A program made the position numbers and the translations under genes. Under the pieces are notes generated by a model that had not been told where the DNA came from, did not search any database, and saw nothing but the letters and a program-made list of their open reading frames with translations. Of a stretch of DNA of 64,000 nt, positions 1-8,925 are shown piece by piece (position 1 is the stretch's first letter; each line of letters begins with the position of its first letter). The DNA is taken from contig NZ_VXDC01000011.1 of NCBI RefSeq assembly GCF_008711285.1, positions 1-64,000 of the forward strand, written 5' to 3'. The stretch is from Roseibium aquae (GTDB lineage: Bacteria > Pseudomonadota > Alphaproteobacteria > Rhizobiales > Stappiaceae).

Positions 1-125
1 CGCAAATCAGGCCGACAACGAAGGGAGGAAGCCAAAATCTTGACCACGGCGTAACCGCCGTTCCATACACAAAAGGCGGGTCAATTCTCGGTGGAAATAC
101 CGGGTCAGTTCTCAGTGAAAATCAA
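1..125. mobile_element. Partial terminus of an IS21-like insertion sequence
   Basis: The first bases show no recognisable gene but end in two near-identical 21-bp direct repeats (78-98 and 102-122, three mismatches, 24-bp period) of the form GGGTCARTTCTCRGTGRAAAT. Multiple short direct repeats of this kind, ending in CAGTGAAAATCAACA, are typical of IS21-family (istA/istB) ends. No transposase is visible because the element would extend left of the window. The call rests on repeat form remembered from the family, so it is tentative. Confidence 0.4.
78..122. repeat. Two 21-bp tandem direct repeats
   Basis: Copies at 78-98 and 102-122 are separated by 3 bases and differ at three positions. They resemble the transposase-binding repeats at IS21-family ends and are the direct evidence for the mobile-element call. 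Confidence 0.75.
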
Positions 126-180
126 CACCGTGTCTCCGGTACACACCTACCGATGTCTCCGCATCGGACAAAAATATTTA

Positions 181-270
<90 letters not shown>

Positions 271-301
271 ACTTCGCAGCGTTCCCGCGTGCGAGAGGCG
301 C

Positions 302-329
302 AATATACCCATGGGGCTTCGGAGTTCAA
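302..329 (-). promoter_or_regulatory. Sigma-70 type promoter of tRNA-Ser
   Basis: Reading the minus strand, a -35 box TTGAAC (324-329) and a -10 box TATATT (302-307) are separated by 16 bases. They lie about 30 bases upstream of the mature tRNA 5' end. Position and consensus fit make this the likely tRNA promoter. Confidence 0.7.
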
Positions 330-643
330 GCGGGTCTTGAACTTTTTTTGTTCGGGTGTTTGGTGGGATAACGGAGCTGGCGGATCCGCCTTCCATTGAT
401 CAATCCGGGCAAGGCATCATGGGGGACTGCGGCGGCAGGACGGGCGCGGTCTCGTTTGTGTGTCCCATCACGGATTTGTGCGGTTTTGGGGGATTTCTGA
501 GGTTGCAGATGCCGCTCGGGCATCCTACGTCTCCGTATGGATCGGGGCGATTCGTTTAACTGGCACACAGGCCGGGGCGGTGAAGGCGCTGCCCGACAGC
601 GCCAACCTGCGGCATCATTTTGCCGGGAGATGGAAGGCAAACC
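330..643. other. Intergenic region, nothing recognised
   Basis: About 310 bases between the tRNA promoter and the next gene. Short open frames occur on both strands but none has both a ribosome binding site and a plausible protein sequence. I see no strong hairpin or repeat. Confidence 0.5.
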
Positions 644-982
644 ATGGTGCAGATCTTGAGGTTCATCCTGCGCATTGCGGGACTGGCTATTCTGGCCTGT
701 GCCGTAATAGCCATCGTGGCGGATGCCGGCAGGTCGATCGGAGCGTCCGACCTGGTGTTCATGCCGATCGGGCAGCTCTGGTTCGACTTGTCCCGGGAAA
801 CGTTGAACCTCGCGCAGGCCGCCGTTCAGCGGCATGTCAGCCCGGTCTTATGGGACCCAGTCATCATGACCGTCTTGACCTGGCCGGTTTGGGCGGTTGC
901 GACCCCGCTCGGACTGGTGTGCCTCGCCTTGGGCACGGGCGGAAAATCCAGATCCCGCTCCGGTATCCGTTTAGGAGCCTGA
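644..982 (+). CDS. Small hypothetical membrane protein
   Basis: The 112-residue product has two predicted membrane spans, roughly residues 3-26 ([20 protein letters not shown]) and 70-96 ([20 protein letters not shown]). A loop of about 45 residues between them contains [18 protein letters not shown] do not recognise a function. The pattern of a small inner-membrane protein with a basic tail ([11 protein letters not shown]) is seen in alphaproteobacterial proteins of unknown role. The ATG at 644 is chosen because GGAAGG lies about 8 bases upstream; the frame is open further 5' only through a poor TTG. It precedes msrA on the same strand by 137 bases. Confidence 0.75.
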   Translation: MVQILRFILRIAGLAILACAVIAIVADAGRSIGASDLVFMPIGQLWFDLSRETLNLAQAAVQRHVSPVLWDPVIMTVLTWPVWAVATPLGLVCLALGTGGKSRSRSGIRLGA

Positions 983-1119
983 GCCGGCCCCTGAGCTTGA
1001 GCTTGGGTCCGGGTCTGAATCATCGGCGTGAGGCGGCCCTTTCCCGGCGCGGCCGTCTTGTAGAAACCGAAAGACGCGATACCTTCATGCCAGCCACTCA
1101 ACGCGTTCAGGGGGTCCAG

Positions 1120-1779
1120 ATGTCATTCATGACCATGCTTGCCAAGAAGTTCACGCTTCCGTCCGCTGAAGAAGCACTGCCGGGACGGGATGCGGCGATC
1201 GTTCCTTCCGCTCCCCATCATGTCAACGGCCGGCCGATGACTGGGCCTTATCCGGAAGGGGCCAGAACGGTCCTGTTCGGCATGGGGTGCTTCTGGGGTG
1301 CCGAACGCCTGTTCTGGAAGATCCCCGGCGTCTACGTGACGGCTGTCGGCTATGCGGGGGGGCACACGCCGAATCCGACCTACAACGAGACATGCACCGG
1401 CCGCACCGGACATACCGAGGCTGTCCTGGTGGTTTACGACCCTGCGGCCGTGAGTCTTGAAGACCTGCTTCGCGTTTTTTGGGAAAATCACGATCCCACG
1501 CAGGGCATGCGTCAGGGAAACGACACGGGCACGCAGTACCGGTCCGCGATCTATGTCAGTGATTCGGAGGACCTTGCCCTTGCCGAAGCGACACGGGCCG
1601 CGTTCCAGCAGGCCTTGTTGCAGTCGGGTATCCGTTCGACCATTACCACCGAGATCAGACAGCTTAGCCAGTTCTATTTTGCGGAAGACTATCACCAGCA
1701 GTACCTGTCGAAAAACCCGGGAGGCTATTGCGGCATCGCGGGAACAGGCGTCCGCTGTCCGGCTGGGATCACCGCGTAG
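1120..1779 (+). CDS. msrA: Peptide-methionine (S)-S-oxide reductase MsrA
   Basis: Reduces methionine-S-sulfoxide in proteins and free methionine, repairing oxidative damage in the cytoplasm with thioredoxin as electron donor. The catalytic motif GCFWG is at about residues 53-57, followed by GYAGG, GHTEAV and the C-terminal [16 protein letters not shown] with two recycling cysteines. At 219 residues it has the usual length of the long MsrA form. The frame is open far upstream, but the start at 1120 follows AGGGGG at good spacing and gives the family's normal N-terminus. ATG 1129 is a possible alternative. No msrB is adjacent. Confidence 0.95.
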   Translation: MSFMTMLAKKFTLPSAEEALPGRDAAIVPSAPHHVNGRPMTGPYPEGARTVLFGMGCFWGAERLFWKIPGVYVTAVGYAGGHTPNPTYNETCTGRTGHTEAVLVVYDPAAVSLEDLLRVFWENHDPTQGMRQGNDTGTQYRSAIYVSDSEDLALAEATRAAFQQALLQSGIRSTITTEIRQLSQFYFAEDYHQQYLSKNPGGYCGIAGTGVRCPAGITA

Positions 1780-2140
1780 AAGCGGTTTGTGGCGTCAGGC
1801 CGGAACCGTCATGAATTGTGAAGGAAGCGGCGGCGCGGCGGTGTTCGTGCCTCGGCTTCTTGCGTTAGGGAAGCCCCGCCCCGCATTCTGCTGTATTCCA
1901 TGATTATGAGCCGTTTTATGAAGTCTTAAGGGCCAGCCACTAGCATTGGCGCCAGTGGGGAACGGGCAGGGCTGTCCGGTGCGGTCAGGGCAGGTTGGCG
2001 ACTTTACCAAGGTCCGTCGAAGGGAATTCCGGACCGGTTTGTCTGACGCGATGAGCGTGGCTTGATCATGCCGGCTTCCAAGCGTGACAGCCGAATTGGC
2101 GTCTGCCCGTCCCATTGGCGATAAGGACCAAGGAAAGATC
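1780..2140. other. Intergenic region upstream of a chemoreceptor gene
   Basis: About 360 bases between msrA and the chemoreceptor gene. I see the chemoreceptor's ribosome binding site (AGGAAAG at about 2131) but no convincing promoter. There is only a weak CCACT/AGTGG hairpin near 1937-1958. No coding sequence is supported. Confidence 0.45.
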
Positions 2141-3634
2141 ATGAGCAATCACGAACGCACGGCGGACACCAGCCTTGAGGGCCTTCGCACCAGCTTTGCG
2201 ACCTATATGGTCTACTTCGTGTGGATGAATGTCCTGCTTGTCATGGTGACGACGTGGCTGGTGGGCACCATGCCCCTCGTGACGATGAGCGGGGCGGCGC
2301 TGCTCCTGGGTGTGGCGGCGAACGCGGCCTGGCTGAAATTCGGAGCCGCCGTTGAAACGAGGATCGCAACCGCGGTCTCCCTTGCGGCCCTTGTTGCCCT
2401 GTTTGTGGCGGCTCTGGCCGCTCCGGATCCGGCCCAATCCTTCCAACTTGACGGACATATGTATTTCTTCGCGGTTCTGGCGATCCTGGCCGGTTATGTC
2501 GACCGCAGGGCGCTTCTGGCCTATGCCGCTGTCGTTGCCGTCCATCATCTGGTGCTGAACTTCTCTTTCCCGGCGGCGGTTTTTCCCGGTGGGGCGAACC
2601 TTACACGCGTTGTGTTTCATGCGGTCATCGTTGTTGCGGAGGTTGCGGCCCTGATCTGGGTGGTGGACCGGTTGGCAAGGGCCTTTTCCGTCGCGGACAG
2701 CGCGCTTTCGGAGGCGACAAAGGCAGCGGAACAGGCAGCGGCCCTTCAGGATGCGGACAAGGCCCGGCTGGCTGAGGATCGGCAGGAACAGGAGCGCGTC
2801 GGGCGCCGTATCGAGGAGTTCCGGAGCGAAATTGCGCAACGGTTTGAAAGCGTCCTGCAGCAGGTCCAGCAAATTCGCTTGGCCTCGGGCGAGTTGGGGG
2901 ATGTCGCGGAAAGCACGGCCAAGCAGGCCGGGCAGGCGTCCGATGCGTCCGAGACGGCGTCTTCGAATGTTCAGATGGTCGCATCAGCCGCAGAGGAACT
3001 GTCGTCGTCTATCAGCGAAATCTCCCGGCAGGTCGAGCAGACAACACGAATCATCGTGGAGGCCACGCATGGGGCGCAGAAGAGCAACCAGAAAGTCGCA
3101 GGCCTGGCGGAAGCGGCAAATCGCATTGGCGAGGTGGTCACCTTGATCCAGGCGATTGCAGAACAGACCAACCTGCTCGCCTTGAACGCCACCATTGAAG
3201 CGGCACGGGCGGGCGAGGCCGGTAAGGGATTTGCTGTTGTCGCAGCCGAAGTGAAAGAGCTTGCAACCCAAACATCGAAGGCCACCGAAGAAATCGGAGC
3301 CCAGATTTCGGCGATCCAGAACGAGACCCGTGATGCCGTGGGCGCCATCGGGGAAATCGCTGCGATTATGGACGAGGTCAACAAATACACTTCCGGCATA
3401 GCCGCATCCGTTGAACAACAAGGGGCGGCGACGGCCGAGATCTCCCAAAATGTCGCGGAAGCAGCTACCGGAACCGGACGGGTTGCCGAGAACATTGGGG
3501 GGGTATCGCAGGCGGTTGAACGAACGAGCGGGTCGGCGGCCGTGGTCAGCACGTCCGTGGAGGAACTCGAACGTGAGGCTTCGGAAATGCGAGCCGCGGT
3601 CTCAGCGTTCCTTGAGGATGTCCGCGCGGCCTGA
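2141..3634 (+). CDS. Methyl-accepting chemotaxis protein with six-helix membrane sensor
   Basis: The 497-residue product has a hydrophobic N-terminal half with about six predicted membrane helices (near residues 18-40, 45-62, 72-93, 105-121, 124-145 and 155-178). It then has a coiled coil and a cytoplasmic signalling domain. The conserved hairpin tip [18 protein letters not shown] starts at residue 341 and is followed by [15 protein letters not shown]. There is no large periplasmic ligand domain and no obvious HAMP domain. His106, His135, His136 and His160 lie in or beside predicted membrane helices, so ligand or metal binding within the membrane is possible (inference). The ATG at 2141 is chosen for the upstream AGGAAAG. 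No che genes are nearby. Confidence 0.9.
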   Translation: MSNHERTADTSLEGLRTSFATYMVYFVWMNVLLVMVTTWLVGTMPLVTMSGAALLLGVAANAAWLKFGAAVETRIATAVSLAALVALFVAALAAPDPAQSFQLDGHMYFFAVLAILAGYVDRRALLAYAAVVAVHHLVLNFSFPAAVFPGGANLTRVVFHAVIVVAEVAALIWVVDRLARAFSVADSALSEATKAAEQAAALQDADKARLAEDRQEQERVGRRIEEFRSEIAQRFESVLQQVQQIRLASGELGDVAESTAKQAGQASDASETASSNVQMVASAAEELSSSISEISRQVEQTTRIIVEATHGAQKSNQKVAGLAEAANRIGEVVTLIQAIAEQTNLLALNATIEAARAGEAGKGFAVVAAEVKELATQTSKATEEIGAQISAIQNETRDAVGAIGEIAAIMDEVNKYTSGIAASVEQQGAATAEISQNVAEAATGTGRVAENIGGVSQAVERTSGSAAVVSTSVEELEREASEMRAAVSAFLEDVRAA

Positions 3635-3646
3635 GACGGCTGCTGC

Positions 3647-3680
3647 ACAAACGGGCAGGCCGGCTGATCGGCCCGGTTTG
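3647..3680 (+). terminator. Possible terminator after the chemoreceptor gene
   Basis: An imperfect hairpin with outer arms CAAAC/GTTTG and inner arms GGCCG/CGGCC begins 12 bases after the stop codon and is followed by GGTGTTT. The T-run is weak. Confidence 0.35.
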
Positions 3681-3832
3681 GGTGTTTCGGCGTGTTTCGA
3701 TGCGGTGCATTTGGACCGGACGGCTTGACGGGAGGTCGGTGCGATGCCATTTGCCGGCCTAATCTGAATGGCGCGAATCCCAAGCGTATGGTTTAAGCCC
3801 GGGATCAAATCGCGCCCGGCCGGCCAAAAAAG

Positions 3833-5662
3833 ATGGATCAAAACACCCTTCCTCCCGCCTCCGTTTTGCTGATCGACGTTTTGCATGGCGGCAAAGCGGT
3901 GCTCTATCGCGATCCGCAGCGTATCATAACCTGCACCGATTTGGCCGAAGTCGAACCGTGTCTTTCCGACATCGAAGCCGCGCGCCGGTCCGGCTGCCAT
4001 GTCGCCGGCTTTCTCGCCTATGAAGCCGGATACGCTTTTGAGGAAAAGCTGCGGGCGCGCTGGACGGGGACGGGTGATCCCCTGGTGTGGTTTGGTGTGT
4101 TCGATCATGCACAGGCGCTGGACCTATCCCATGTCCGGACTTTACTGAGGCAAACCGCCAGGGCGCAAACCGGAGCGGAAACACCGTCCAAAGTGTCGGT
4201 GACCGGTTTCGACATGAATGTGCAAGACTATGGCGCGGCCTTTGCCGAGGTCCGCAACCATCTGGCCCAAGGCGACATATACCAAGTCAATCTGACCATC
4301 CGCGCGGCTTTGAAGGTCGAAGGCGCTCCGGAAGCCCTTCTGCTTGATCTTCTTCGGCGTCAGCCAGTGGCCCATGCAGCCTACGTGAATACCGGTGAAC
4401 GCACCCTTCTGTCCCTGTCGCCCGAGTTGTTCTTGCAGCGCACCGGCCAAACGATCCGGACGCGGCCGATGAAGGGCACCGCGCCGCGCGGCCGGTTCAA
4501 TGCCGAAGACGAGACACTGTCGCTGGAGTTGGCCGCCGACCCCAAACAGCGTGCTGAAAACACGATGATCGTGGACCTGATGCGCAACGACCTGTCTCGC
4601 ATCAGCCGCCCGGGAACGGTGAAGGTACGGAATCTGTGCCAGGTCGAGCGCTACAGAACCGTCCATCAGATGACGTCGACCGTCGAGGCAGAGCTGGAGC
4701 CGGGCATCGAGTTCCCGTCAATCATCCGCAAACTCTTTCCCTGTGGTTCGATCACCGGGGCGCCAAAGCTCAGCGCGATGATGATCGCCGACCGTTTGGA
4801 AACGTCGCCACGCGGTATCTACACCGGTTCAATCGGGGCCGTGGCGCCCAACGGGGATTTCCGCTTCAACGTGGCTATCCGGACATTGGATCTCAAATCG
4901 GATGGGTCCGGTGTGGCCGGCACAGGGTCCGGCGTCGTTTTCGATTCCGGGGCCGGACCGGAATATGAGGAATGCGCCTTGAAACTGAGCTTCCTAACGC
5001 GCTGCCTGCCCGAGATAAGTCTGATCGAAACCTTGGCCTTTTATCCTGGCGAGGGGTACACCCTTCTTGATCGCCACTTGCAGCGATTGGCGGACTCGGC
5101 GCGCTACTTTTCCTTCCATTTCGACGAAAAGGCCGTCAGATCCGTATTGGAAGACGATTGCGCAACCAGCGGGACACCCCAGCGTGTCCGTCTGGAGCTC
5201 GATCCGGACGGCGCTATCTCGCTATCCAAGGTCCCGCTCGATCCATCGCGGGCAAGGCCCGCCTGGAACGTGTGTATCGCCGATGAAACCGTGTCGTCCA
5301 ACGATCCGTTTCTTTTTCACAAGACGACACATCGGGCCTTTTACGATGAGGCCCGGGCCAGATACGCGGCGCAGACCGGCTGCGAGGAGGTGCTCTTCAT
5401 GAACGAGAACGGGTTCCTGACCGAGGGCAGCTACACCAACCTTTTCGTGCGCAAGCAGTCCCGTTTGCTGACGCCCGCGCTTGGCCATGGCCTTCTTCCA
5501 GGTGTTTTGCGCGCCGGGCTTTTGGAGATGCGGGCCGCGTTCGAGGCCGATTTGACCCCTGACGATCTGATGACCGCGGAGGCCGTTTATGTCGGCAATT
5601 CTGTCCGTGGCCTCATTCCCGTGAAGCTGATTTCAAATCGCCCCATGCGCGCGGTTTCCTAA
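3833..5662 (+). CDS. pabB: Aminodeoxychorismate synthase component I fused to 4-amino-4-deoxychorismate lyase (PabB-PabC)
   Basis: A two-enzyme fusion of 609 residues for the p-aminobenzoate branch of folate synthesis. Residues about 1-390 form the chorismate-binding PabB domain, with RPMKGTAPRG, IVDLMRNDLSR and KLFPCGSITGAPK plus RGIYTGSIG. Residues about 395-605 form a PLP-dependent class IV aminotransferase-fold domain like PabC. The likely PLP lysine is in FHKTTHR, and the FLTEGSYTNLFV motif is present. Together they would convert chorismate plus ammonia to aminodeoxychorismate and then to p-aminobenzoate and pyruvate. The glutamine amidotransferase subunit PabA is not nearby and must be encoded elsewhere. 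The start ATG follows an A-rich AAAAAAG. Such fusions are common in alphaproteobacteria. Confidence 0.93.
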   Translation: MDQNTLPPASVLLIDVLHGGKAVLYRDPQRIITCTDLAEVEPCLSDIEAARRSGCHVAGFLAYEAGYAFEEKLRARWTGTGDPLVWFGVFDHAQALDLSHVRTLLRQTARAQTGAETPSKVSVTGFDMNVQDYGAAFAEVRNHLAQGDIYQVNLTIRAALKVEGAPEALLLDLLRRQPVAHAAYVNTGERTLLSLSPELFLQRTGQTIRTRPMKGTAPRGRFNAEDETLSLELAADPKQRAENTMIVDLMRNDLSRISRPGTVKVRNLCQVERYRTVHQMTSTVEAELEPGIEFPSIIRKLFPCGSITGAPKLSAMMIADRLETSPRGIYTGSIGAVAPNGDFRFNVAIRTLDLKSDGSGVAGTGSGVVFDSGAGPEYEECALKLSFLTRCLPEISLIETLAFYPGEGYTLLDRHLQRLADSARYFSFHFDEKAVRSVLEDDCATSGTPQRVRLELDPDGAISLSKVPLDPSRARPAWNVCIADETVSSNDPFLFHKTTHRAFYDEARARYAAQTGCEEVLFMNENGFLTEGSYTNLFVRKQSRLLTPALGHGLLPGVLRAGLLEMRAAFEADLTPDDLMTAEAVYVGNSVRGLIPVKLISNRPMRAVS

Positions 5663-5778
5663 AGCATCTCCTGAGAAGATTGAACCGTTTCACGCGCGAG
5701 CGAGCCGGGAAAGGTACGCTCCATCAACAAACCCATGCCTCGCCGAAAGCCGTGAGACCGACTGTCCGAAACCCGGCC

Positions 5779-6267
5779 CTACAGCTTCTCCTGGTCCTTT
5801 TTCGCCCCCATTTCCTTGGTTGGGATGTTCAGCGTGAAGACCGGGGTCTTGTGAACGAGCCAGTAGGCCCCGCTGGCGGCAAACACCAGCAAGGCCAAAC
5901 CGAACAGTTCAAGCGGCTCGACCTTTTCCATGTCCAGGATGATGACTTTTCGTGCCACAGCCATGAGTGCTGTTGCGATCACGATCTTCACGTGGATGAC
6001 GTCTTCGCGCAGATAGATCGTAATATTGATGAAAATCTCGATGGCAATCAGAACGGCCATGAAGGCCCCGAACACGCCCAGAATGTCAGGAATCGTCAGG
6101 ATGTAGCGCGGTGGGGCCAGTACCCTTTGATAAAGTGTCCAACCGACGTCAACAACACCCATAATGATCACCACGACCATAAGAATAGCAAGTATTCGTA
6201 CAGATAAATAGATTACCTCCTGTAGATATACTATAAGTTTTTCCTTGTTTGGTCCGTGATCGTGCAT
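5779..6267 (-). CDS. Phosphate-starvation-inducible PsiE-family membrane protein
   Basis: A 162-residue inner-membrane protein with about four hydrophobic helices (near residues 18-42, 60-84, 96-115 and 122-142). The YLREDVIHVKIVIATALMAV stretch is characteristic of PsiE-family proteins, where the helix carries a conserved Arg-Glu-Asp. In Escherichia coli PsiE is induced by phosphate limitation, but its biochemical role is unknown. It stands alone here: pabBC converges on it, and no pho genes or evident Pho box are seen. The start ATG at 6267 is preceded by only a weak AAGGCG. Confidence 0.8.
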   Translation of the reverse strand: MHDHGPNKEKLIVYLQEVIYLSVRILAILMVVVIIMGVVDVGWTLYQRVLAPPRYILTIPDILGVFGAFMAVLIAIEIFINITIYLREDVIHVKIVIATALMAVARKVIILDMEKVEPLELFGLALLVFAASGAYWLVHKTPVFTLNIPTKEMGAKKDQEKL

Positions 6268-6592
6268 GGGCTACGCCTTTTGGATGCTGGCCGTTTTCAA
6301 ACTCGAGGGGCGCCTTGGGTTCTGTTCGTCTGTTACATGGACATCGGGACCTGCTCTGGTTTGCCATTCTGATTGAAACAATCACGCCACCGGTATTGCA
6401 AACCTGTTGCAGTTCTCTGACAGGGGGCGAAAATCTCCGAAACGATGCCGCATTCCGCTTGTTAGCAGGTTAATGCCGCCACTGTAGGCCGGACGATTGC
6501 GTAGACGGTCGTCTGGCGGGTATTCATCTTCGTTCCGATTGGGCGGAGAAGTGTTCGGGAAACCGAAAGAGGCCGGGCCTATCGGTCGGAAC
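6268..6592. other. Intergenic region, nothing recognised
   Basis: About 325 bases between two minus-strand genes. Promoter elements for the PsiE-like gene should lie here, but I cannot identify a convincing pair of boxes. A short inverted repeat AGAC/GTCT near 6503-6514 is too small to interpret. Confidence 0.4.
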
Positions 6593-7246
6593 CTAAGATG
6601 AAATCCGGCTCGGCCATGGGACAACGGTCAGCTCCGGCCAGAACGTTTTCATCCGCGCACCTTTCTCCTCGTGGGTGGCGCGATTGTTCGTCGCGGTGTT
6701 TGGAACCAGCCGCATCGCAAAGATATTCGCCAGGCCAAAGGGAGCGTGGACCTCCAGCGCATTGCCTTGTGTCAGCCGAACGGCTACCGCGTGGGTCTTG
6801 GATGCATAGAACACAAGGCTCTCAAGGCTGCAGGAAAGGGGCTCGTACGGCCGCCCGAACCGGTTTTCGTACCAAAGATGCACCCGTGCCTGGTTCCGGA
6901 CTTCGATACGTTCGGCCAATTCGGGAATGGCGTCTGCGACACGCCGGATCACCTTGTCTTCCGCGTCATAGGACAGATCCGACCCGTCGAAATAGATAAG
7001 ATCGTAGTCCTTGATCCCATAACCTTCCGGACGGCCCGTCAGAGCATTCCAGATGGTTTGATAGATGGCGCCCGAGACGAGCCAGGCATCGGGCAGATCG
7101 AGGCGGCGGCTTGTTTGAAGGATGGCCATCAGCGTTGGGTCCGTTTGAACAATCCGCGAAACCGCGCGGAACCGGTCATCTTCGCGGGTCTTGGTGGGGT
7201 CAGCCAGTTCGCCGACGGGGAATGGGTCGGGTGGTGTTGTGGGCAT
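6593..7246 (-). CDS. Nucleotidyltransferase family protein (DUF925, COG3575-like)
   Basis: The 217-residue product carries WLVSGAIYQTIWNALTGRP followed by GYGIKDYDLIYFDGSDLSY. This is the Asp-rich signature of the DUF925 family, grouped with the nucleotidyltransferase fold, and the KDYD acidic pair could bind metal. Substrate and cellular role are unknown. I favour ATG 7246 because AGGTAG lies about 8 bases upstream. ATG 7264, six codons upstream, is also possible. The gene is divergent from a small secreted protein gene at 7344 and is not part of an operon. Confidence 0.8.
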   Translation of the reverse strand: MPTTPPDPFPVGELADPTKTREDDRFRAVSRIVQTDPTLMAILQTSRRLDLPDAWLVSGAIYQTIWNALTGRPEGYGIKDYDLIYFDGSDLSYDAEDKVIRRVADAIPELAERIEVRNQARVHLWYENRFGRPYEPLSCSLESLVFYASKTHAVAVRLTQGNALEVHAPFGLANIFAMRLVPNTATNNRATHEEKGARMKTFWPELTVVPWPSRISS

Positions 7247-7343
7247 GCGCGCGCTACCTGCCATTCTTTGGCGATCGTGTTTGTCTTGACCTCGGCGTGC
7301 CGGGCTTCATATTCGATCACAAGACAGTCATGTCGAAGGATAC

Positions 7344-7688
7344 ATGATGCACCGGATTCGTCAGGCTTTCGCAATGCCATTTTCCAGGATGGGCGCTGCC
7401 GCGCTCATCGGATCAACGGTCATTTTGCTGCAGCCCTCGCCTTTGTCCGCTCAGGCGCGGCCCGATACCAGGACGATGACCTGCGAGCAGGCAAAGGCGC
7501 GTGTCAAGGCGCAGGGCGGACTTGTCATGACAACCGGGCAGAACACCTACCAAAGGTTTGTGGCGACCCACCAGTTCTGCTTCAGTCCGACCGATGTCAC
7601 GCAGCCGGCCTTTGCCCCGACCCGCGACAACGCCCGTTGCGATATTGGCTTCACATGCCGGGATCGGTCGGCGAATGCTCAAAACTGA
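7344..7688 (+). CDS. Small secreted protein of unknown function
   Basis: A 114-residue protein with an N-terminal signal peptide: basic MMHRIR, a hydrophobic stretch around residues 16-30, and a likely cleavage after LSAQA. The mature part of about 75 residues has four cysteines (in MTCEQA, QFCFSP, ARCDIGF and FTCRDR), which suggests two disulfides in the periplasm. The pattern CEQAKARVKAQGGLVMTTG is one I associate with small conserved alphaproteobacterial exported proteins, but no function is known to me. Two tandem ATGs occur (7344 and 7347), and AAGGA sits just upstream. Confidence 0.82.
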   Translation: MMHRIRQAFAMPFSRMGAAALIGSTVILLQPSPLSAQARPDTRTMTCEQAKARVKAQGGLVMTTGQNTYQRFVATHQFCFSPTDVTQPAFAPTRDNARCDIGFTCRDRSANAQN

Positions 7689-7759
7689 ACGGGCCGCCGT
7701 CCACCGGCTTTGGCTTGCGGCGATCCCCTACGCGGGGTAACGGTCTGCGGGTATCCTTT

Positions 7760-7782
7760 CGGACCGGGCCAGGTCCGGTTTT
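7760..7782 (+). terminator. Possible terminator after the small secreted protein gene
   Basis: A perfect 6-bp stem CGGACC/GGTCCG with a 6-base loop is followed by GTTTTG, about 70 bases after the stop codon. The stem is short, so the call is modest. Confidence 0.4.
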
Positions 7783-7820
7783 GAGCGGCGCCCGACTTCG
7801 TCTCAGCAGGTCATGCATTC

Positions 7821-8816
7821 ATGAAAGTGATTGTTGTTGGAGCCGGGTTTTGCGGCTCGGTCCTTGCCTACCGCCTCGCCCGCGTGGGGCTGGACGTCCA
7901 GGTGCTTGAGGCGGGAGTGCCGGAACTGGACAATGTCACGGCCCATTCGATGGGGTGGATCAACGTTTTCAATGCCAATGCGCTTGACGATGTGGCCGGG
8001 TACAGGTTTCGGCAGGACGCGGTGCGGGACCATGCGCGGTTGGCGGCGGAGTTGGGCGCTGCGTGGCCAATCCGAAAAACCGGCGCGGTGGTTTGGCAGG
8101 ACGATCCAGCGCAAACACAGACGTTTGTCGAGCAACACCAAGCAGCGGGAACCCGTATAGAGCGGATCGCAGAAGCAGACTTCACCCGGCTGCTGCCGTC
8201 GGTTCCTGCGGTCCCCTCAGAAGCGGCTTTCCTGCCGGACGACATGGCGCTTGAACCGGGCGAAGCGGCCCGGTTGCTGTGCTCGCGCGCCGAAGGTCTG
8301 GGGGCGCAGATCACCTACGGCGCTGGGGTCCAGAAACTGGTTGTCTCCGGGGACCGGGTAAGCGGTGTTGAGACCGCAAATGGTCATTACTCTGCAGATG
8401 CCGTTGTTCTGGCCTGTGGGACGGCTTGCGGGTCTTTGCTGCGGCCTCTGGGCCTTGAAGATCCTGTCGACGGCTCTCCGGCGGCACTTGTCCGGCTGCG
8501 GTCAAACCACCCTTTAAACATCGGCCCGATTGTCTGTGCGCCAAGGGTCGAAGTCCGCCAAAGGCCCGATGGCACCTTGATGTCCGCGGCTTCGCTCAAA
8601 GGCCGGAGTGACGCCCGGATCGGACGGGATACCGTTCGTGCGCTTGAGGACCTGTTTCCAGCCTCAGGCGGTTTGGAGGTTTTGGAGACACGGATCGCAA
8701 ACCGGCCGGTGTCACGGTCGGGCGAGCCGCTCAAAGGTCCGGTTGCCAGTTTTCGGGGGCTGTGGCTCTTTGCCATGCATCCTGGCTTGATCCTCGCCCC
8801 TTATGCGCGCGCATGA
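7821..8816 (+). CDS. FAD-dependent oxidoreductase (DAO family), probable 3'-end frameshift
   Basis: The 331-residue product has an N-terminal Rossmann FAD-binding motif GAGFCGSVLAYRLA at residue 7. Its body is like the D-amino-acid oxidase/glycine oxidase family, which oxidises amines or amino acids. Family members usually end in a helix after the HPGLILAP-like flavin-contacting segment. Here the frame stops early with HPGLILAPYARA. A shift at the (GC)4 run 8805-8812 would continue as MMVDEMLGQSAPQ to a stop at 8854, which is the expected family ending. The core is intact, so the short form may still fold. The substrate is unknown, and neighbours do not help. Confidence 0.8.
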   Translation: MKVIVVGAGFCGSVLAYRLARVGLDVQVLEAGVPELDNVTAHSMGWINVFNANALDDVAGYRFRQDAVRDHARLAAELGAAWPIRKTGAVVWQDDPAQTQTFVEQHQAAGTRIERIAEADFTRLLPSVPAVPSEAAFLPDDMALEPGEAARLLCSRAEGLGAQITYGAGVQKLVVSGDRVSGVETANGHYSADAVVLACGTACGSLLRPLGLEDPVDGSPAALVRLRSNHPLNIGPIVCAPRVEVRQRPDGTLMSAASLKGRSDARIGRDTVRALEDLFPASGGLEVLETRIANRPVSRSGEPLKGPVASFRGLWLFAMHPGLILAPYARA

Positions 8817-8875
8817 TGGTGGACGAGATGCTGGGACAATCTGCTCCTCAATAGAAAAACCAGACGGCGCCGGAA

Positions 8876-8906
8876 GGAAAGCCCCGGAGCGTATCCGGGT
8901 CTTTCC
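8876..8906. terminator. Hairpin between convergent genes (probable bidirectional terminator)
   Basis: Arms GGAAAG-CCCGGA and TCCGGG-CTTTCC pair with one internal mismatch and a 5-base loop. The hairpin lies between the plus-strand oxidoreductase gene and the minus-strand pheT stop at 8926. No long T-run follows on either strand, though the minus strand reaches TTTTTC about 20 bases later. Confidence 0.45.
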
Positions 8907-8925
8907 AGTTGTTCAGCTCACAGGT

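Noticed and set aside
460..1119. An N-terminal extension of 220 residues in frame with MsrA.
   Set aside because: It overlaps the small membrane protein gene in another frame, shows no domain, and the normal MsrA start at 1120 has a good ribosome binding site.
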